A stretch of DNA of 64,000 nucleotides from Pegea sp. RAD2-039 (taxonomy: Eukaryota; Chordata; Thaliacea; Salpida; Salpidae). Of the stretch, positions 13,401-25,077 are shown one piece after another (positions within the stretch are counted from its first letter, which is position 1; each line of letters opens with the position of its first letter). The notes beneath the pieces were generated by a model. The model made no database searches and had not been told where the DNA came from. It saw only the letters and a program-made list of their open reading frames with translations. The stretch covers positions 496,001 through 560,000 of the forward strand of contig JAQGEQ010000225.1 of assembly GCA_034620365.1 (NCBI GenBank), in the 5' to 3' direction. Made by a program: the position numbers and the translations under genes.

Positions 13401-16400
13401 TTAGTTGTAAGCCAGGATTTTTACTGGTTGGTTCAGAAACTGCAGTTTGTGGTGAGTTTTTTAAATATTTTTGTTTCTAAATCCTTTTTAAGCTGAGTTT
13501 GAAAATTAATTGATTAACATTCTTGAAATTAAACTAAAATTTCGAGTAAATCAGTTTCTCCTTTTCTTTTTAATCGGAAGTCAGCAGATATTTCGATATT
13601 TTTATAGCTGATGTCAATTTTTAATTATTTTTTATCATCACAGCCAACACGGGAAGTTGGAAATTGATGCCAAATAATGTCTTGCTTCCTATTTGTCGAA
13701 GAGTCTTATGTCATCGTCAATGGAAACCTTTAGATGGATCTATAAGTTGTTCAAATAAGTTCATGAAAGTTGGGACTGTATGCAGGTTTCTATGATAAAA
13801 TCTTCTCTCTTTGCAGTGTTTCTATTCTTTTTTTATTAATCTTAAATTGTCATACTTATCAATTATCTCTTTGCTCGTGATATTTGATTTTTGTCTCCTA
13901 TAAAATCTGCTGAGCTTGTAACTCTTTAAATAAATAAAATATTATTTTATGTAAATATAAACAGTTTATGAAATTTATTAATAAATTTAGAAACTTAAAG
14001 AATCATTTACAACTCTTCAAATATTTCAGATTCTTTTGTAACTCGGGCTTTGAGCTTCAAGGCAGTCCAGCAAACATCTGTTTCGATGATAAAGACGGCG
14101 ACCTAATTGGTCAATGGACTTTTCCTGAACCTCTTTGTCAGAGTAAACAAAATTGTTTCTTAATTTTTATCTATTTTTTGTTGAAACGTGGTTCACTTCA
14201 ATGGCCAAGCACAAAGTTTTTTCTGCAAAATAAGTCATTTTGATTCAGCTGTTTACCGAGAAATTCTTACAAATTAAATTGACCTGATAAAAGGTTTATT
14301 GAATATCAGAGTTTCAACCACAAAAACATAAATAACCGAATTATTTTAATTTTAAGTAATTTGTTCGTCAAAATATGTTTTAAACGTCGAAGAAATTATT
14401 TACAATTATTGTGATGTCTTTAAAAAAAATTGTAGTTTAAAACTAATGAATATTTTCTACTAATTGTTTTCAGTCAAAATTTGCAAACCTGCTAGTTTAG
14501 CGCCACCTAACGGAATAGTAATTTGTAGTGATTATAACGTTTATGGTAGCAAGTGCAAATACAAATGTAATGGAGGGTATAAACTAAATGGAAACTTGGA
14601 ACGAACTTGTAATATCACTTCAGATGGTAAATTTAGCTGGAATAATCCTGAACCAACTTGCACAAGTATGTTTAAACTAAATTGAAATTATAAACATTTA
14701 TGTCAACTGATTTTAAACTTTTATTTTTAAACAATTTTTCAACACATCTTTATCTTAGAATTGTAAATCAAATACTCAATATTTAGTTTTTACTTTGCTA
14801 AAAAACTTCAAATAGAGAACCTGAAACAGACTACGTTTTTAAAGACTTAAAAATCTTTAAATGAATATAGATTTTTTAAAGTTAAACAAATTTCATCTGT
14901 TAATCATTTTAATAAAAATTTCGCAAAATAATAAATTCTATAAAACTCAAAAAACTTAAACAAAAATAAAAATGTTCTCAAAATCTTACAAATTGTGTTT
15001 GTAGCTACCCAAGCTTGTTTTTAAGTTTGTTTTTATTCTAGAAATCAAATGTCCTCAGATAGAAAACCGATTGAAAAATGGTTTCATGATTTGTAGCAAC
15101 TCAAATAATCTTAAAAGTATTTGTCAGTTAAATTGCAACTCTGGCTTCTTGCTAGAAGGCGATGAGTATGTAACTTGTTTACTCAATAATGGAGATGGTA
15201 GATGGTCAGATACAGTCTCTTTTTGTAGAGGTAAGCGAAAAAACTCTGCTATAAGCTTTCCATATATTTGTAGAAACTAAATCTTATGAGTTTTAGAAAA
15301 AATAAAAAAACAAAAGCATCTATATGAATTAGCTAAATTTGTTTTGAAGTTTTTTTACCTTTTTATATTTATACTTTGTATTCTTGTAGTGTTGTGATCT
15401 ATAATCTTGAAGCTGAAGAATAAGTGATAGTCTTCTAAATATAAACTGTAAAAGGTTGATTAAAATTTCAGCAAAGTTACTTTAGACCTAAAATGTAGAC
15501 ATTCTAAAAATAATTAAAGAACTGTTTTAATTCATTTAAAGAATTGAATTACAAAAAAGTCTGATTTAAATATTCAAACTACTTTTAAAACAATTATGAT
15601 AAAATAAACTTATCTAATTCTCAAGTAATACAAAAGTGTTTAATCATAATTCTAAACATTTAGAAATTAGATGTCTACCTCCATTGCAACCTCCGACAAA
15701 TGGGAGTATGTCTTGTAGCTCAAAGACAGAGCGAGTAGTTTGTGGTTTCAGTTGTGATCATGGATTTGAACTAATGGGATCTACATCTTCAAAATGCAAC
15801 GAAGATTCAGATAGAAGATGGTCTCATGAAGTCCCATACTGTAAACGTAAACAGATTTTCAATTCTTTTAAACTTAATTAGAAAACTAAAAAATTATTTT
15901 CAGAAACTGGTTGCTCTGAACTAATTCCTTTAGAAAATGGAAATATGAACTGCACTGATGGCTCATCATTCAGATCTATTTGTAATTTCTCTTGTGATGC
16001 GTCACGTGATTACTTCTTATCTCCTGATGTTATAAGCACTCAATGTTTAAAAAATCCCGAGGACTCGTTCAAATGGGAACCTCTAGCACCTAAATGCATA
16101 AGTCAGTCATTAGTTTCTTAATTATAAAAGATTTAATCGAAATAACTCTTATCCAGGGAATTGTCCTCCAAGTTTATTTGCAGATGTTGTTATTTTGTTA
16201 GATTCATCGTCTTCTATTACTCCAATAAATTGGAAGTTTCAATTGACTCTTGCAAAGATGTTGATTCGGTAAATCAAAGTTAACATAATTTGAATAAACT
16301 CTTTTGTAATTCAAATGCAGAAAGTTTAAAGTAGGAAGAGACTTTGCCAAGTTTTCAGTTGTTAGTGTTGGTATCGATGATGTTAGTGAGATTACATTTC

Positions 16401-17253
16401 AAGGCGTTGGTGATGATAAAGGACTTTTATTGAAATTAATTGATAATATTTCGTACTTTGATAAAGGTATTGTTGTTAATAGTATTTTTTAAACCTTAAT
16501 TAAATTAATTACAGCTAGGCTTTAAGAATATAAAGATTTTTGTCTGAAAGTTTGCAAGTTACATGTTGCTGTTACAATTAACAAATAATTTTGAAATAAT
16601 TAAATAACTTTTACTTTTTTAAGGGGCTTCACTTGGGTCAGCTTTAAACTATATTCAGGAAAACAGTTTTACTGCTGAAAATGGTGGAAGGAATGGTGCT
16701 CAGAATATTGTATATATTATAACATTTGGAGAAAAAGATGAGACTGAATACTACAAAGCCATGAAAGAACAACTCAAAAATAAAAATATTTTGGTGAATA
16801 AACAAATAACTTAATAGAAATTCTGGAAGATATTAATTTAAATATCAGTTTCAACTTTATAAACTCCTTATCAAAGTCTAGTTGGGTTCCGCATAGAGCA
16901 CAAAAATTGAAAACAGCGTCGACGAAATAATATCTTTACCTGTAAAAACTCCTCAAGCAACTAAACAAAGTCCCAAAACATATTCTCAAGACAAATCTGT
17001 TGGTTGAGGGCACTTATGAGTCATTTGATTGAATTAGGGACTTACCTTAATGATAGTAAATAAATTAATTGAAAAATTGAAAAAACTAACTTTTAATTAA
17101 ACAAAAATAAAGTTGAAAATAATTTAAGTTGTTGATAAGAAAGATATTTATTTTAATTAACAGATTTTTGATGTTGGAATGCAATCTCAAGTTGGATCGT
17201 TTTCGGACATACAAGGCTCCTTTGGAATGAATTTATGTCCTTCTAATCGATAG
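10440..17253 (+). CDS. Secreted three-finger/CCP x7/VWA protein, copy 2 (complete)
   Basis: Seventeen exons: 10440-10494, 10613-10698, 11864-11959, 12467-12578, 12662-12772, 13172-13261, 13314-13451, 13644-13785, 14030-14142, 14474-14665, 15042-15230, 15664-15846, 15904-16101, 16157-16268, 16321-16466, 16624-16793, 17164-17253. Total 2223 nt, 740 residues. Exon 1 is a signal peptide (MKCFAYLSLIATFLIPIYG). Exons 2-4 form a Ly6/uPAR three-finger domain starting LRCWSCYN and ending CRCCCNSDSCNF, with the family's final CC...CN pattern. Seven CCP modules follow, then a VWA domain. Seven exon sizes (111, 90, 138, 113, 198, 112, 170 nt) match copy 1, proving tandem duplication. The VWA keeps Asp-Ser-Ser-Ser-Ser at 16201, but the MIDAS Thr is Ala (16626) and the MIDAS Asp is Phe (16725). 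The last exon is 90 nt against 168 nt in copy 1, so the final VWA helix is missing. Metal-dependent ligand binding by this copy is doubtful. Confidence 0.88.
12834..12897 (+). mobile_element. LINE 3' tail only, intron of CCP/VWA copy 2
   Basis: Minimal tail: stem-loop GGTGT...ACACC, CCTTCACGTTTATTG, then an ATAAATAAA end. Both stem strands carry changes that keep pairing. Confidence 0.8.
13096..13158 (+). mobile_element. LINE 3' tail only, second copy in the same intron
   Basis: GTTAGTGAGAGGTGC...GCACCCTCTTTCACG with an AATAAATATA end. Same 400-nt intron as the copy at 12834. Confidence 0.8.
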
Positions 17254-17676
17254 AAAGTTTTTATGGAAATATTATTTAGGATTTTTTAATTATTTATAGC
17301 GTAAAATAAGATAATAATATATCGTAATATAAAAATGATCTTTTCATTGTTATCAAAAGACTTAAAGATGAAAATATGATTTTTGAATTAAAACTTTTTT
17401 CGTCGAAGCAAGATACAAAACTCAAATTATCAGAAATTGTTTTAATTCAAATGATGTAAATCTAACAATAAACTAATTCCACATTTAAAACACTAAGAAA
17501 GAAATTAACAATTTTAAGTTAGTAGATGAAGACTCGTTTATAACCGTATTTTTGAAGTTAATAACTTTTTATTAAAGTGGTTAGTGTAAGAAATCGGCAG
17601 CTAATTAACTGAGAAAGGTTTTAATCAACTCTTATAAGATCCATCTTGTAATAATTTATCATTATATATAATTTCA

Positions 17677-17752
17677 TTTGTGAGAATTTGTGTTAGCGGG
17701 AGATGCTCTCTTCAGGCACCCTCCTTCACGTTTATTTTAATAAATAAATAAT
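17677..17752 (+). mobile_element. LINE 3' tail only
   Basis: GTGTTAGCGGGAGATGC...GCACCCTCCTTCACG then TAAATAAATAAT, downstream of CCP/VWA copy 2. Confidence 0.82.
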
Positions 17753-17773
17753 TGAACAAAGGTTTGGTGATTA

Positions 17774-17923
17774 CATGTTTTGAGGACTACTGAAATGCCA
17801 TGTGTTACATCTTTTGCTTTCTATATTTCTAACTTAAAAGATGTTATTTGTGAGAATGTGTGTTAGCGAGAGGTGCTCTCTTCAGGCACCTTCCTTCACG
17901 CTTATTGAAATAAATAAATAAAT
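17774..17923 (+). mobile_element. LINE 3' tail, 150 bp
   Basis: Starts at TGTTTTGAGGACTACTG and includes the TGAGAATGTGTG box, the stem-loop and an (ATAA)n end. It follows the previous tail by about 20 bp in the same direction. Confidence 0.85.
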
Positions 17924-18788
17924 GCTATTCTTGATTTTTAGCAGTAAAACTTAATATCAAATTTTTGATTTAAACGATTTCATCTGAACTTTTAGCAGTT
18001 GATTTGAGTACCGATAAAAGATTTGTAATTTTATGAACTTTTTATTGAGAACATTTGTATCTTTGAGATTAAAACGAATTTAACTTTTTGAAACGTTTTA
18101 TTTTTCTTTAAGTTATCATTTAGGTCGAAATTCTGATATAGGAACTTTTTATGGAAATTTAGAAAATATTTATTAGTTACAACTTAATAAAAAAATAGTT
18201 GCTAAATATCCTTAGCTGTAAAAACAATTTTTTTTTATTTAAAAAATTGATTTATTTTTGAAAGTTTTTAAACATGAATTGATTCTGACTGTCAGATAAG
18301 ACTTGTATAAAAACTACTAAATAAAATTGGAGTTAAATTGTGGCCAGGAACTTTCTGATCAACTTCTGGTCGGTTTGTAGTTAGATAATTATCAGGAAAA
18401 ATAAATTTATAATTTGATGTCTTAAGAAAGAAACTCTCTTGAAAAAAGTGACTTAACTTCTCAATTAAGAAGATGAAGATCAGTAAATTTGTAGATTTAG
18501 TTTTCTGGTTTATCAGTTTTTCTCAAAGAAAATTGAATTTAGAAATTAGCTAAAATCTACAAACGTGTCTTTTTATTGTTTAAATTTGACTTCAAAACAC
18601 TGCAGAGGTTTCCTCTACAACAACTAAAATCTTACAACCTCTTTAAAAAGATTGAAATAAACTAAAAAGTTCCATTAAAATGAAATAATTCAATTTTATA
18701 TCAAAAAACAAAATTTATTTCTGATTAGAAAATGAAATATAGTAAAAAAAAATAGTCTTTAACAGTAGGAGGTATTTCAGTGGCAGTT

Positions 18789-21700
18789 TTAACTTGATAG
18801 TACAAAATGATAAATCATAATTTCATTCCAATTAGTTTCTTCATCATCTGCAAAAAAAAAATTTGAAAAATTAATATTTTTATTTACTTGAAACACAAAA
18901 AAACCTTACTTTTCAAGATTTCATCTTTTATGACTTATTCTTCATCTGCAAAAACATTAAATTATAAATTTGGATGATTCACTAACAGAAACACTAAATT
19001 CGCGTTTTTATCATCATTTTCTAGGAATAATTCGTTCTTGCGTAAAAAGAAATTTGTAAAACACCTCGAGGCAAATAACCGTTTAAATTTCACAGACTAA
19101 CCGACAAACATCTCAAAAAAACCACGAGTCAGGTGATGAGAAGTGATTATATAAAATACTTAAGGGACACAATCTTTTCTAATCTAACTAGGACCTCCAC
19201 ATCTAGGATAGAGACCCGTTAACCTTGAGGTTGTGATTAACTTGGTTGTGTCACTAATGGATAGCGCACGCTGTTTTCTTTTATAATTTGCGCATGCGCA
19301 GTAACTTCTATCATCAAAATTTTGATACCTGAATCCAGAATCTCGATGATTTCGACAGGAGCAGGTCGAGACTCGGATAAATTTGTAACTGGATTTAGAA
19401 AAATGATGTTTTATAAGATTCTTGATCTCCAGATTAATTTAAAAAAATGAACTTTTTTTACCATTTTCAAAAACTGAAGATTCAATTTTAGTTGCTAAAA
19501 ACTGCTGTTCTATAAAAGCAAGATTGAAAATTAGATTGTGTCTTTAGATGTAGATTTTTACCGTATGCTTTGGTATAAAGTTTCCCAATCCGCGCTCCAG
19601 GATATTTTTCAAAACTTGAGTCTCGAACATCTTCATCTACAAACAGTTTGAAGTATCTTTTGAAACAGTCTGAAAATATCTTCTTATTTTTACCCAGCTC
19701 CAAATTTTCATCATCGTCTGAAGTATCACTTAGAAGAGAGCTATGCGCAACAGGAAGTCCTTAAAGAATCAATGATCAGATCAATTTAAAAACAAATCTT
19801 TCTTACCAGTGAAATTCAAGTCAACAGAATTAAGCTAGAAAGAAAAAAATGTTCAAGTTACCAACCACCAACTTTTAAATAAAAAATTACTTTTTTTTCC
19901 TCCAAAAAACTTTTGAAAAGATCATATTGCTTCCAGCTTCTTTTATTTACTTCCCCAGATTTGATTTTTTCATATCTGTCAATCATCTTTAACCAAATCT
20001 GCCAGATTTGATCTAAACTGTGAGAATTGATATCAAATTACAGATTGTTGATATTTCAAAGTCGTACCTCATGACATGATACCCAAAAAACTCTAGATTA
20101 GATGAAATGGACATTAAAGATGGTCTATTTCTCTGAGTAAGACTAAGATCAGCTTCCTGTACAGCGTATAAGAAAACTTCTGAGAAGTTAGAATCCCATT
20201 TCGTAAAATCAGAAATCATCTCTTGCTGTAAAAAGTCTTTTTGTAAAAGATGCGAGACTTTTACATCTTTAAAGAGCTACTGATTATAATCATCTGGGAT
20301 TACTTTAAGATTTTGATACAAACTTTTGGTTGTTTTGGAATCGAAAAAATGCTTTTCAGAATCTTGTAGTAGCTTTTGTCAGAATGGAAATCATTATCCT
20401 GAATATGATCTTTGGCGATTGAAAACCATTTTTTTTTCCAATCTTCTCTAAAGACATAAATCTCAGAATAAATCTCTGTTAAACTGATCCTCACATTCTT
20501 ATTGAAAAACCAAATTTCATCAAATCAGATTGGATCTTTAAATAAATCTCTTCTTTTCTTTTTTTATCTGTAACTGAGACAAGATCATAATGTTTAATTC
20601 CATTCAATAAAGCCACTAGAAATGTATCAGTTCGTTCAGAGCTAAGATCCGAGAACGTCTGACTCTCAGGACTCTGTAAAGATCTTATTGAAGAGTCTTC
20701 TTCAACTTCTTCATATACTAGTACCTGGATATTTACATCTTTTGAAATAGATTGATAATCTGGTAGAATAAATCGAGATACTCTCCTAAAATAATCAAGA
20801 ATAGATCTCCGAATCTCTTCCGTAGAAATCACCTTTCGATCAACTCTTATCTCTTCTTCCCACATGTCATAAAGACTCTCTCTTTGTATATAACATTTTT
20901 ATTTTAAGTTTAGGTGGAAAATATTTGCTTACATTGTAATGCCGTAACCCAAAGCTTGTGTTTGTTTACAAATGTTCTCAAAATTGGGTATAGGTAAATT
21001 TATAATTCCATTTGTAGTGATTTCAGCAGATAATAGATACTCATCCTCATTACATCTTAAAAAAGCTGTAAATAGTCTGTATCTTTCTTTCTGTGAATTT
21101 AGAAATAAAAATTTCTATTTTTTAAACAATTTTTAACTCACTAAAAGTTTTGCAGTTTTTTTCACTGAATTCATGTTTTCAATACTTTGACGTAAATTCT
21201 CATAAACTTCAGAACCATCAAAGTCTCCATGCTTCAAAGTGCTACAAACGGTCTTCCAGGCTATTTTCCAGTCAGTACTAAAAAAGAATTTTAAAACTTC
21301 CACAAAAATAATAAAGAAAATGATTTCCAGTAGATTTGAAATCACAAAAATATCTAAGCAGTTACAAATAAGATTAAATTATCACGGAGCTATTTTAAAG
21401 TATACTTTGTTTCTATTTTATCAACAAATTTTATATAAATAAGAGATATAAATAGAAAAAAATAAATTGTCATTTTAGTGTATCAGAATTTTAAGTCTAA
21501 TACTTTGATCAAAAGTATATAAAAAAACAACCCCAAAAATAGAAAGAACATATAATAATAATAATAACATATGTATAACCATAATATAAGAAATTATTAA
21601 AGATAAATTGTAAAAATATAAAAATTTTATTTAGAAAAAAAGTTTCAAAATTAGTAGATGAACTTACACTTTTGCCAAAGGTTTGATTTTAGAATAATTT

Positions 21701-22862
21701 CTTACAAAATCATAGCATCTATCCATAATATTTTCACGATAATCTTTTGATTTTGAAGTAATAGATTCATTTTCTTTCAAAAATTCAAAGTAACTTTGAT
21801 AAAAGTCAAAAGTTACTTCCTAAACAAACAAAAAAATTATAAAAAATAAATATTTTTGTTCTAAATTTCAACATGTATCTAAATAAAAGTATCATTACTA
21901 AATCAAATCACTTTTTTTTAACTTTAAAAGAATATTTACTTGAATAGGAATATTTGTTTTCATAAATTCAACCAATTTAGCGTTGATATCTTTAGATTGA
22001 CTCAATCTACTTTTTTCTTTCAAAAATTCCTTCCACAAAGTAGGGAACATAACTCTAAAAAATTATAAAAATTAAATAAAAACATAATAAATTAAACTTG
22101 CTTTATATATTTCTACCTATATATTTATTTATAATAAAAATTATAGTTTATAAATCTAAGGTTTTTATAATTTTTAGTAAAACTGTAGAAAAAAGATTTA
22201 CTTTGGAGGAGAGTTTATATTGTTGAGGTACCTTCGGATTTGTTTAACCACATCATCTGTTTTAACCAGAGATTTGATAAAGGACGTCTCTATAAACTGT
22301 TTGAGCATCATCAGATAGTATCTGTTCTGAAAGATATTATTTTTATATATTAATTATATTTATATAAATTTTTATTTTGAAAAAAAGATTTAAACTTTAA
22401 ATACAAAATCATTTTGAAATCATAAAAATTTAATTCTTTTATATTTTATAAAGTTTAATTTAATTTTATAAAAACAATTTTACAATTTATTGAATTATGA
22501 TTTAATTGATAATAAAAATATTCGGGTCAGGTGAATAAGATTAATTATTATTATATTATTATAAATAATTAAATATAATTATTGAAAAATGGATTTTGCT
22601 AAATGAAAAAAGTTGGCTTCAACATTAATTAGTTTAAAATTTTTATTTTTTAAAGAAAAAACAATTTTGCATTAACAAATTATAAATTAATTTGCATTTG
22701 AAGTAATTTATAGAAAATAAATGCATTTACATAAACAAAATAATTATCAATTTAAAATAAAAATCCATAAATTATTAAGTAAAGACTGTTTTAGCAACAT
22801 TAGTCGAATAAAATAATAACAAAAAATCTTACTTCTTTAAAATTTTCATTATAGTTTTCCAT
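18789..22862 (-). CDS. Repeated aromatic helical-module protein, possibly Myb/SANT/MADF-like; one apparent frameshift
   Basis: Exons, in coding order: 22862-22833 (ATG), 22326-22202, 22054-21940, 21819-21668, 21277-21142, 21090-20933, 20881-20324, 20225-20068, 20017-19891, 19834-19807, 19759-19562, then either 18945-18935 (ends Asp-Glu-Glu-stop) or 18847-18789 (19 further residues). About 600 residues. All splice phases agree except inside exon 7, where the frame shifts once near a T5 run (20494-20530); the summed length is one base short of a multiple of three. The protein carries about seven variants of an aromatic pair followed by a charged helix: TLWKEFLKEK, FYQSYFEFL, TDWKIAWKTV, SLYDMWEEEI, REDWKKKWFS, QIWQIWLKMI, DCFKRYFKLF. 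The segment around QIWQIWLKMI ends RSWKQYDLFKSFL, resembling the tail of trihelix/MADF DNA-binding domains. No family is certain. It could be a repeat-containing chromatin or transcription factor, or an unrelated helical repeat. Confidence 0.7.
19289..19300. promoter_or_regulatory. NRF-1-like palindrome TGCGCATGCGCA
   Basis: Perfect 12-bp palindrome matching the animal NRF-1 consensus, in a locally GC-richer patch (19180-19380) inside the last long intron of the minus-strand gene. Two CpGs in a very AT-rich window make it stand out. It could mark an unrecognised promoter or be chance. Confidence 0.35.
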
Positions 22863-24225
22863 AACAAGTCATTCAGGATAAGTGAAACCATATAAGTGGA
22901 ATATATGTCTTTATACGTACTACATTCATGTAAAAGCATGTATTGTAGACAATACTGGGCGTTATCAAAAATGGGTTTACGAGAGTTTGTTTTGAATAAC
23001 TATAATCAACATTATGTGCAGCTTTAAATCATTTTTATCAAAATTAATAGACTAAACTAGAAGTAGAACGCAGCTAATAAATGCATAAAAATCTTCAGTA
23101 AACTCTAGGTTAAATTTGTTCGGCCTGCTTCGGCCCAGAACGGCCATGCTGTAAGCTAGGGCAGAAGTTATGGATATCAAGTTGTTGCCCATGCAAGAAC
23201 GACACTAAGTATAACGACGAACTGCCTACAGGGCTCCAACTGCGGCTTTAAATTCAGAGTTTTGCGTTTCCTATTTACTTATTTATCAAACTTGTACTAT
23301 CAACTAGTATTTTGAAGGTTTATATATAACATTACTTAAGTTTCGTGATTCACAATAAATAGAGAAAAATATTTGTAAAATTGAAAAGGTTTAAGAAAGT
23401 TTGTCATAAATCCAACTTATCACGTGCATAAATGTAGTGATAATGGCCTTTTACAAAGAGCTTTATTCAAATTATTAAGAGGGCGACTAACAACAACGAA
23501 AAATACTTAATGATACAGGCAAACCAAAGACTAGTCTATACTATTACGTCAGCGGCAAAATACTTTACTGTTATACCACACAAAGCAAAAATGTTTAAAA
23601 ATAAATAACAATTTTGGTATGAGCTAATGAACAAAACCTGAGAAAAATATTTTGTTTATCACAGAAAGTTTTGTAATCTTAAAATTTCTGAATTTGTTTT
23701 TCTGAAGTTGTATTCATAAGTGTTGAAGATCTATAGCAAGTTTATTTTTTTATTTAAGCTAGTTTTGTATTTAGCAACATTTATTCTTCACTTAATGTAA
23801 TTAAACTTATAAATTCACTTTTTTACTAACTGAATTTTAATCAAATTATAAAAAATTGTCTTTCATTAAAATAAGCAAATTTAATAACACAAAAATTAAA
23901 AAAAAACATTTTATTAAATGATAGATTTGGTAATTAAAGTAAATTGTTTAACTGCAGATAAGGTTTTTTAAATGAAAACATATTTTTGTATTTTTTGTGG
24001 CATCTATTGAAATAAAATTTTATTTTTAGAAACTTTTTATATAGTCTTGTTGTATTCCAATAAATTAAGAAATATTTTCATCCCTACTACAGAGTTTGTT
24101 TATTCTGGTTTCTTAAGATACAAAAGTCCAAATTAATTGTTACGTCATAAAAATAATTCAAAAAATCAATCTGTTAAATATTACAGAAATTTTTTTCAAT
24201 TTTTGCTTGAAAATAATTTTCATAA
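22863..24225. other. Divergent intergenic region
   Basis: Lies between the start of the aromatic-repeat gene (-) and the start of the zinc-finger gene (+), so both promoters should be here. A truncated SINE at 23119-23271 is the only element recognised. Confidence 0.55.
23119..23271 (-). mobile_element. SINE copy, headless with internal deletion
   Basis: Reverse-oriented 3' body of the same family. The part between CCCATGCA and AGAACGACACT is missing and there is no tRNA head. It lies between the aromatic-repeat gene and the zinc-finger gene. Confidence 0.8.
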
Positions 24226-25077
24226 ATGGATTTAAATACTTGTAACATTTGCAAAAAACATTTTATAAACAAGGGGAGTTTATTAAAACATTGGTTAGCT
24301 CATATACAAGGCAAACCGTACTCATGTTCGAGATGTGAAAAGAAATTTATTTATAAAAAATCGTTTGAAAGCCATTTCTGTGAAATTATTTCTGTTTTGA
24401 AATACAAATGCTGCCAAAAAGATGGTGAAAGGAATGAGAAAAACCATTCACATTCTACACGACTTAAATCTATTAAAGATAGATACAAGATTAATAAATT
24501 AAAGCTACAATCAGTAAAAAGACACAAAATAAAGCGAAATGGACAACGAAGACAAGCTGAAAGTATATTTAAAAGATATTATAAAAACAAACTCAAAAAA
24601 AGAAAAAGTAAAGAAAATCAGAAAATGAAATCAAAAAACCAAAACAAAAGCTTTAAAGCGTCTTCACTGAATTGGAAGACATTACCTCTAGAAGACGATG
24701 ACGTCATTTTAAAGTGTCAATATTGTAAAAAAAAGACTATAAGTTCAGATGACATGTTCCTACATATGAGAAGCAACCATGTAAGCAAGGAGATTGTTGG
24801 TCTTGTGCCATCTTCTACAAAAAGCCATATTCGTACGAGTCGTAAAAAGTTTAGAGAAATATTTCACTGTAAAATTTGTGAATGTGTTCTTGAAAGTATA
24901 TCTGATTTAATAAGTCATTTTCGTCTTCATATTATTGAACAAAGCCCTGTTAGATGTCATATTTGTAACTTATTGTTTGCTTCTTATTCTAGCTTAAAGC
25001 AACATATGCAGCTACATTTAATTGAGAGATCTTATAATAAGCCAGATGGTTCAGTGAGTTCAAACGTGATTATATGA
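24226..25077 (+). CDS. C2H2 zinc-finger protein, intronless
   Basis: A single open exon of 283 residues starting at ATG 24226 and ending TGA. Finger 1 is canonical (Cys6, Cys9, His22, His26) and joins finger 2 through GKPYSC, close to the TGEKPY linker. Finger 2 is degenerate (Cys34, Cys37, His50, Cys52, i.e. H-x-C). A strongly basic Lys/Arg/Asn-rich stretch at about residues 75-150 may be a nuclear localisation or nucleic-acid-binding region. Three more C2H2 fingers follow, starting CQYCKKK, CKICECV and CHICNLL. Likely a nuclear DNA- or RNA-binding protein. The lack of introns in a window where every other gene has several suggests a retrocopy or an old single-exon gene; I see no clear poly(A) tract or flanking repeats to prove retroposition. 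No ortholog is recognised. Confidence 0.85.
   Translation: MDLNTCNICKKHFINKGSLLKHWLAHIQGKPYSCSRCEKKFIYKKSFESHFCEIISVLKYKCCQKDGERNEKNHSHSTRLKSIKDRYKINKLKLQSVKRHKIKRNGQRRQAESIFKRYYKNKLKKRKSKENQKMKSKNQNKSFKASSLNWKTLPLEDDDVILKCQYCKKKTISSDDMFLHMRSNHVSKEIVGLVPSSTKSHIRTSRKKFREIFHCKICECVLESISDLISHFRLHIIEQSPVRCHICNLLFASYSSLKQHMQLHLIERSYNKPDGSVSSNVII

Larger units (their letters stand above)
17254..18788. other. Intergenic, convergent 3' ends
   Basis: Separates the plus-strand CCP/VWA gene from the minus-strand aromatic-repeat gene. It holds two LINE tails in tandem; nothing else seen. Confidence 0.6.
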
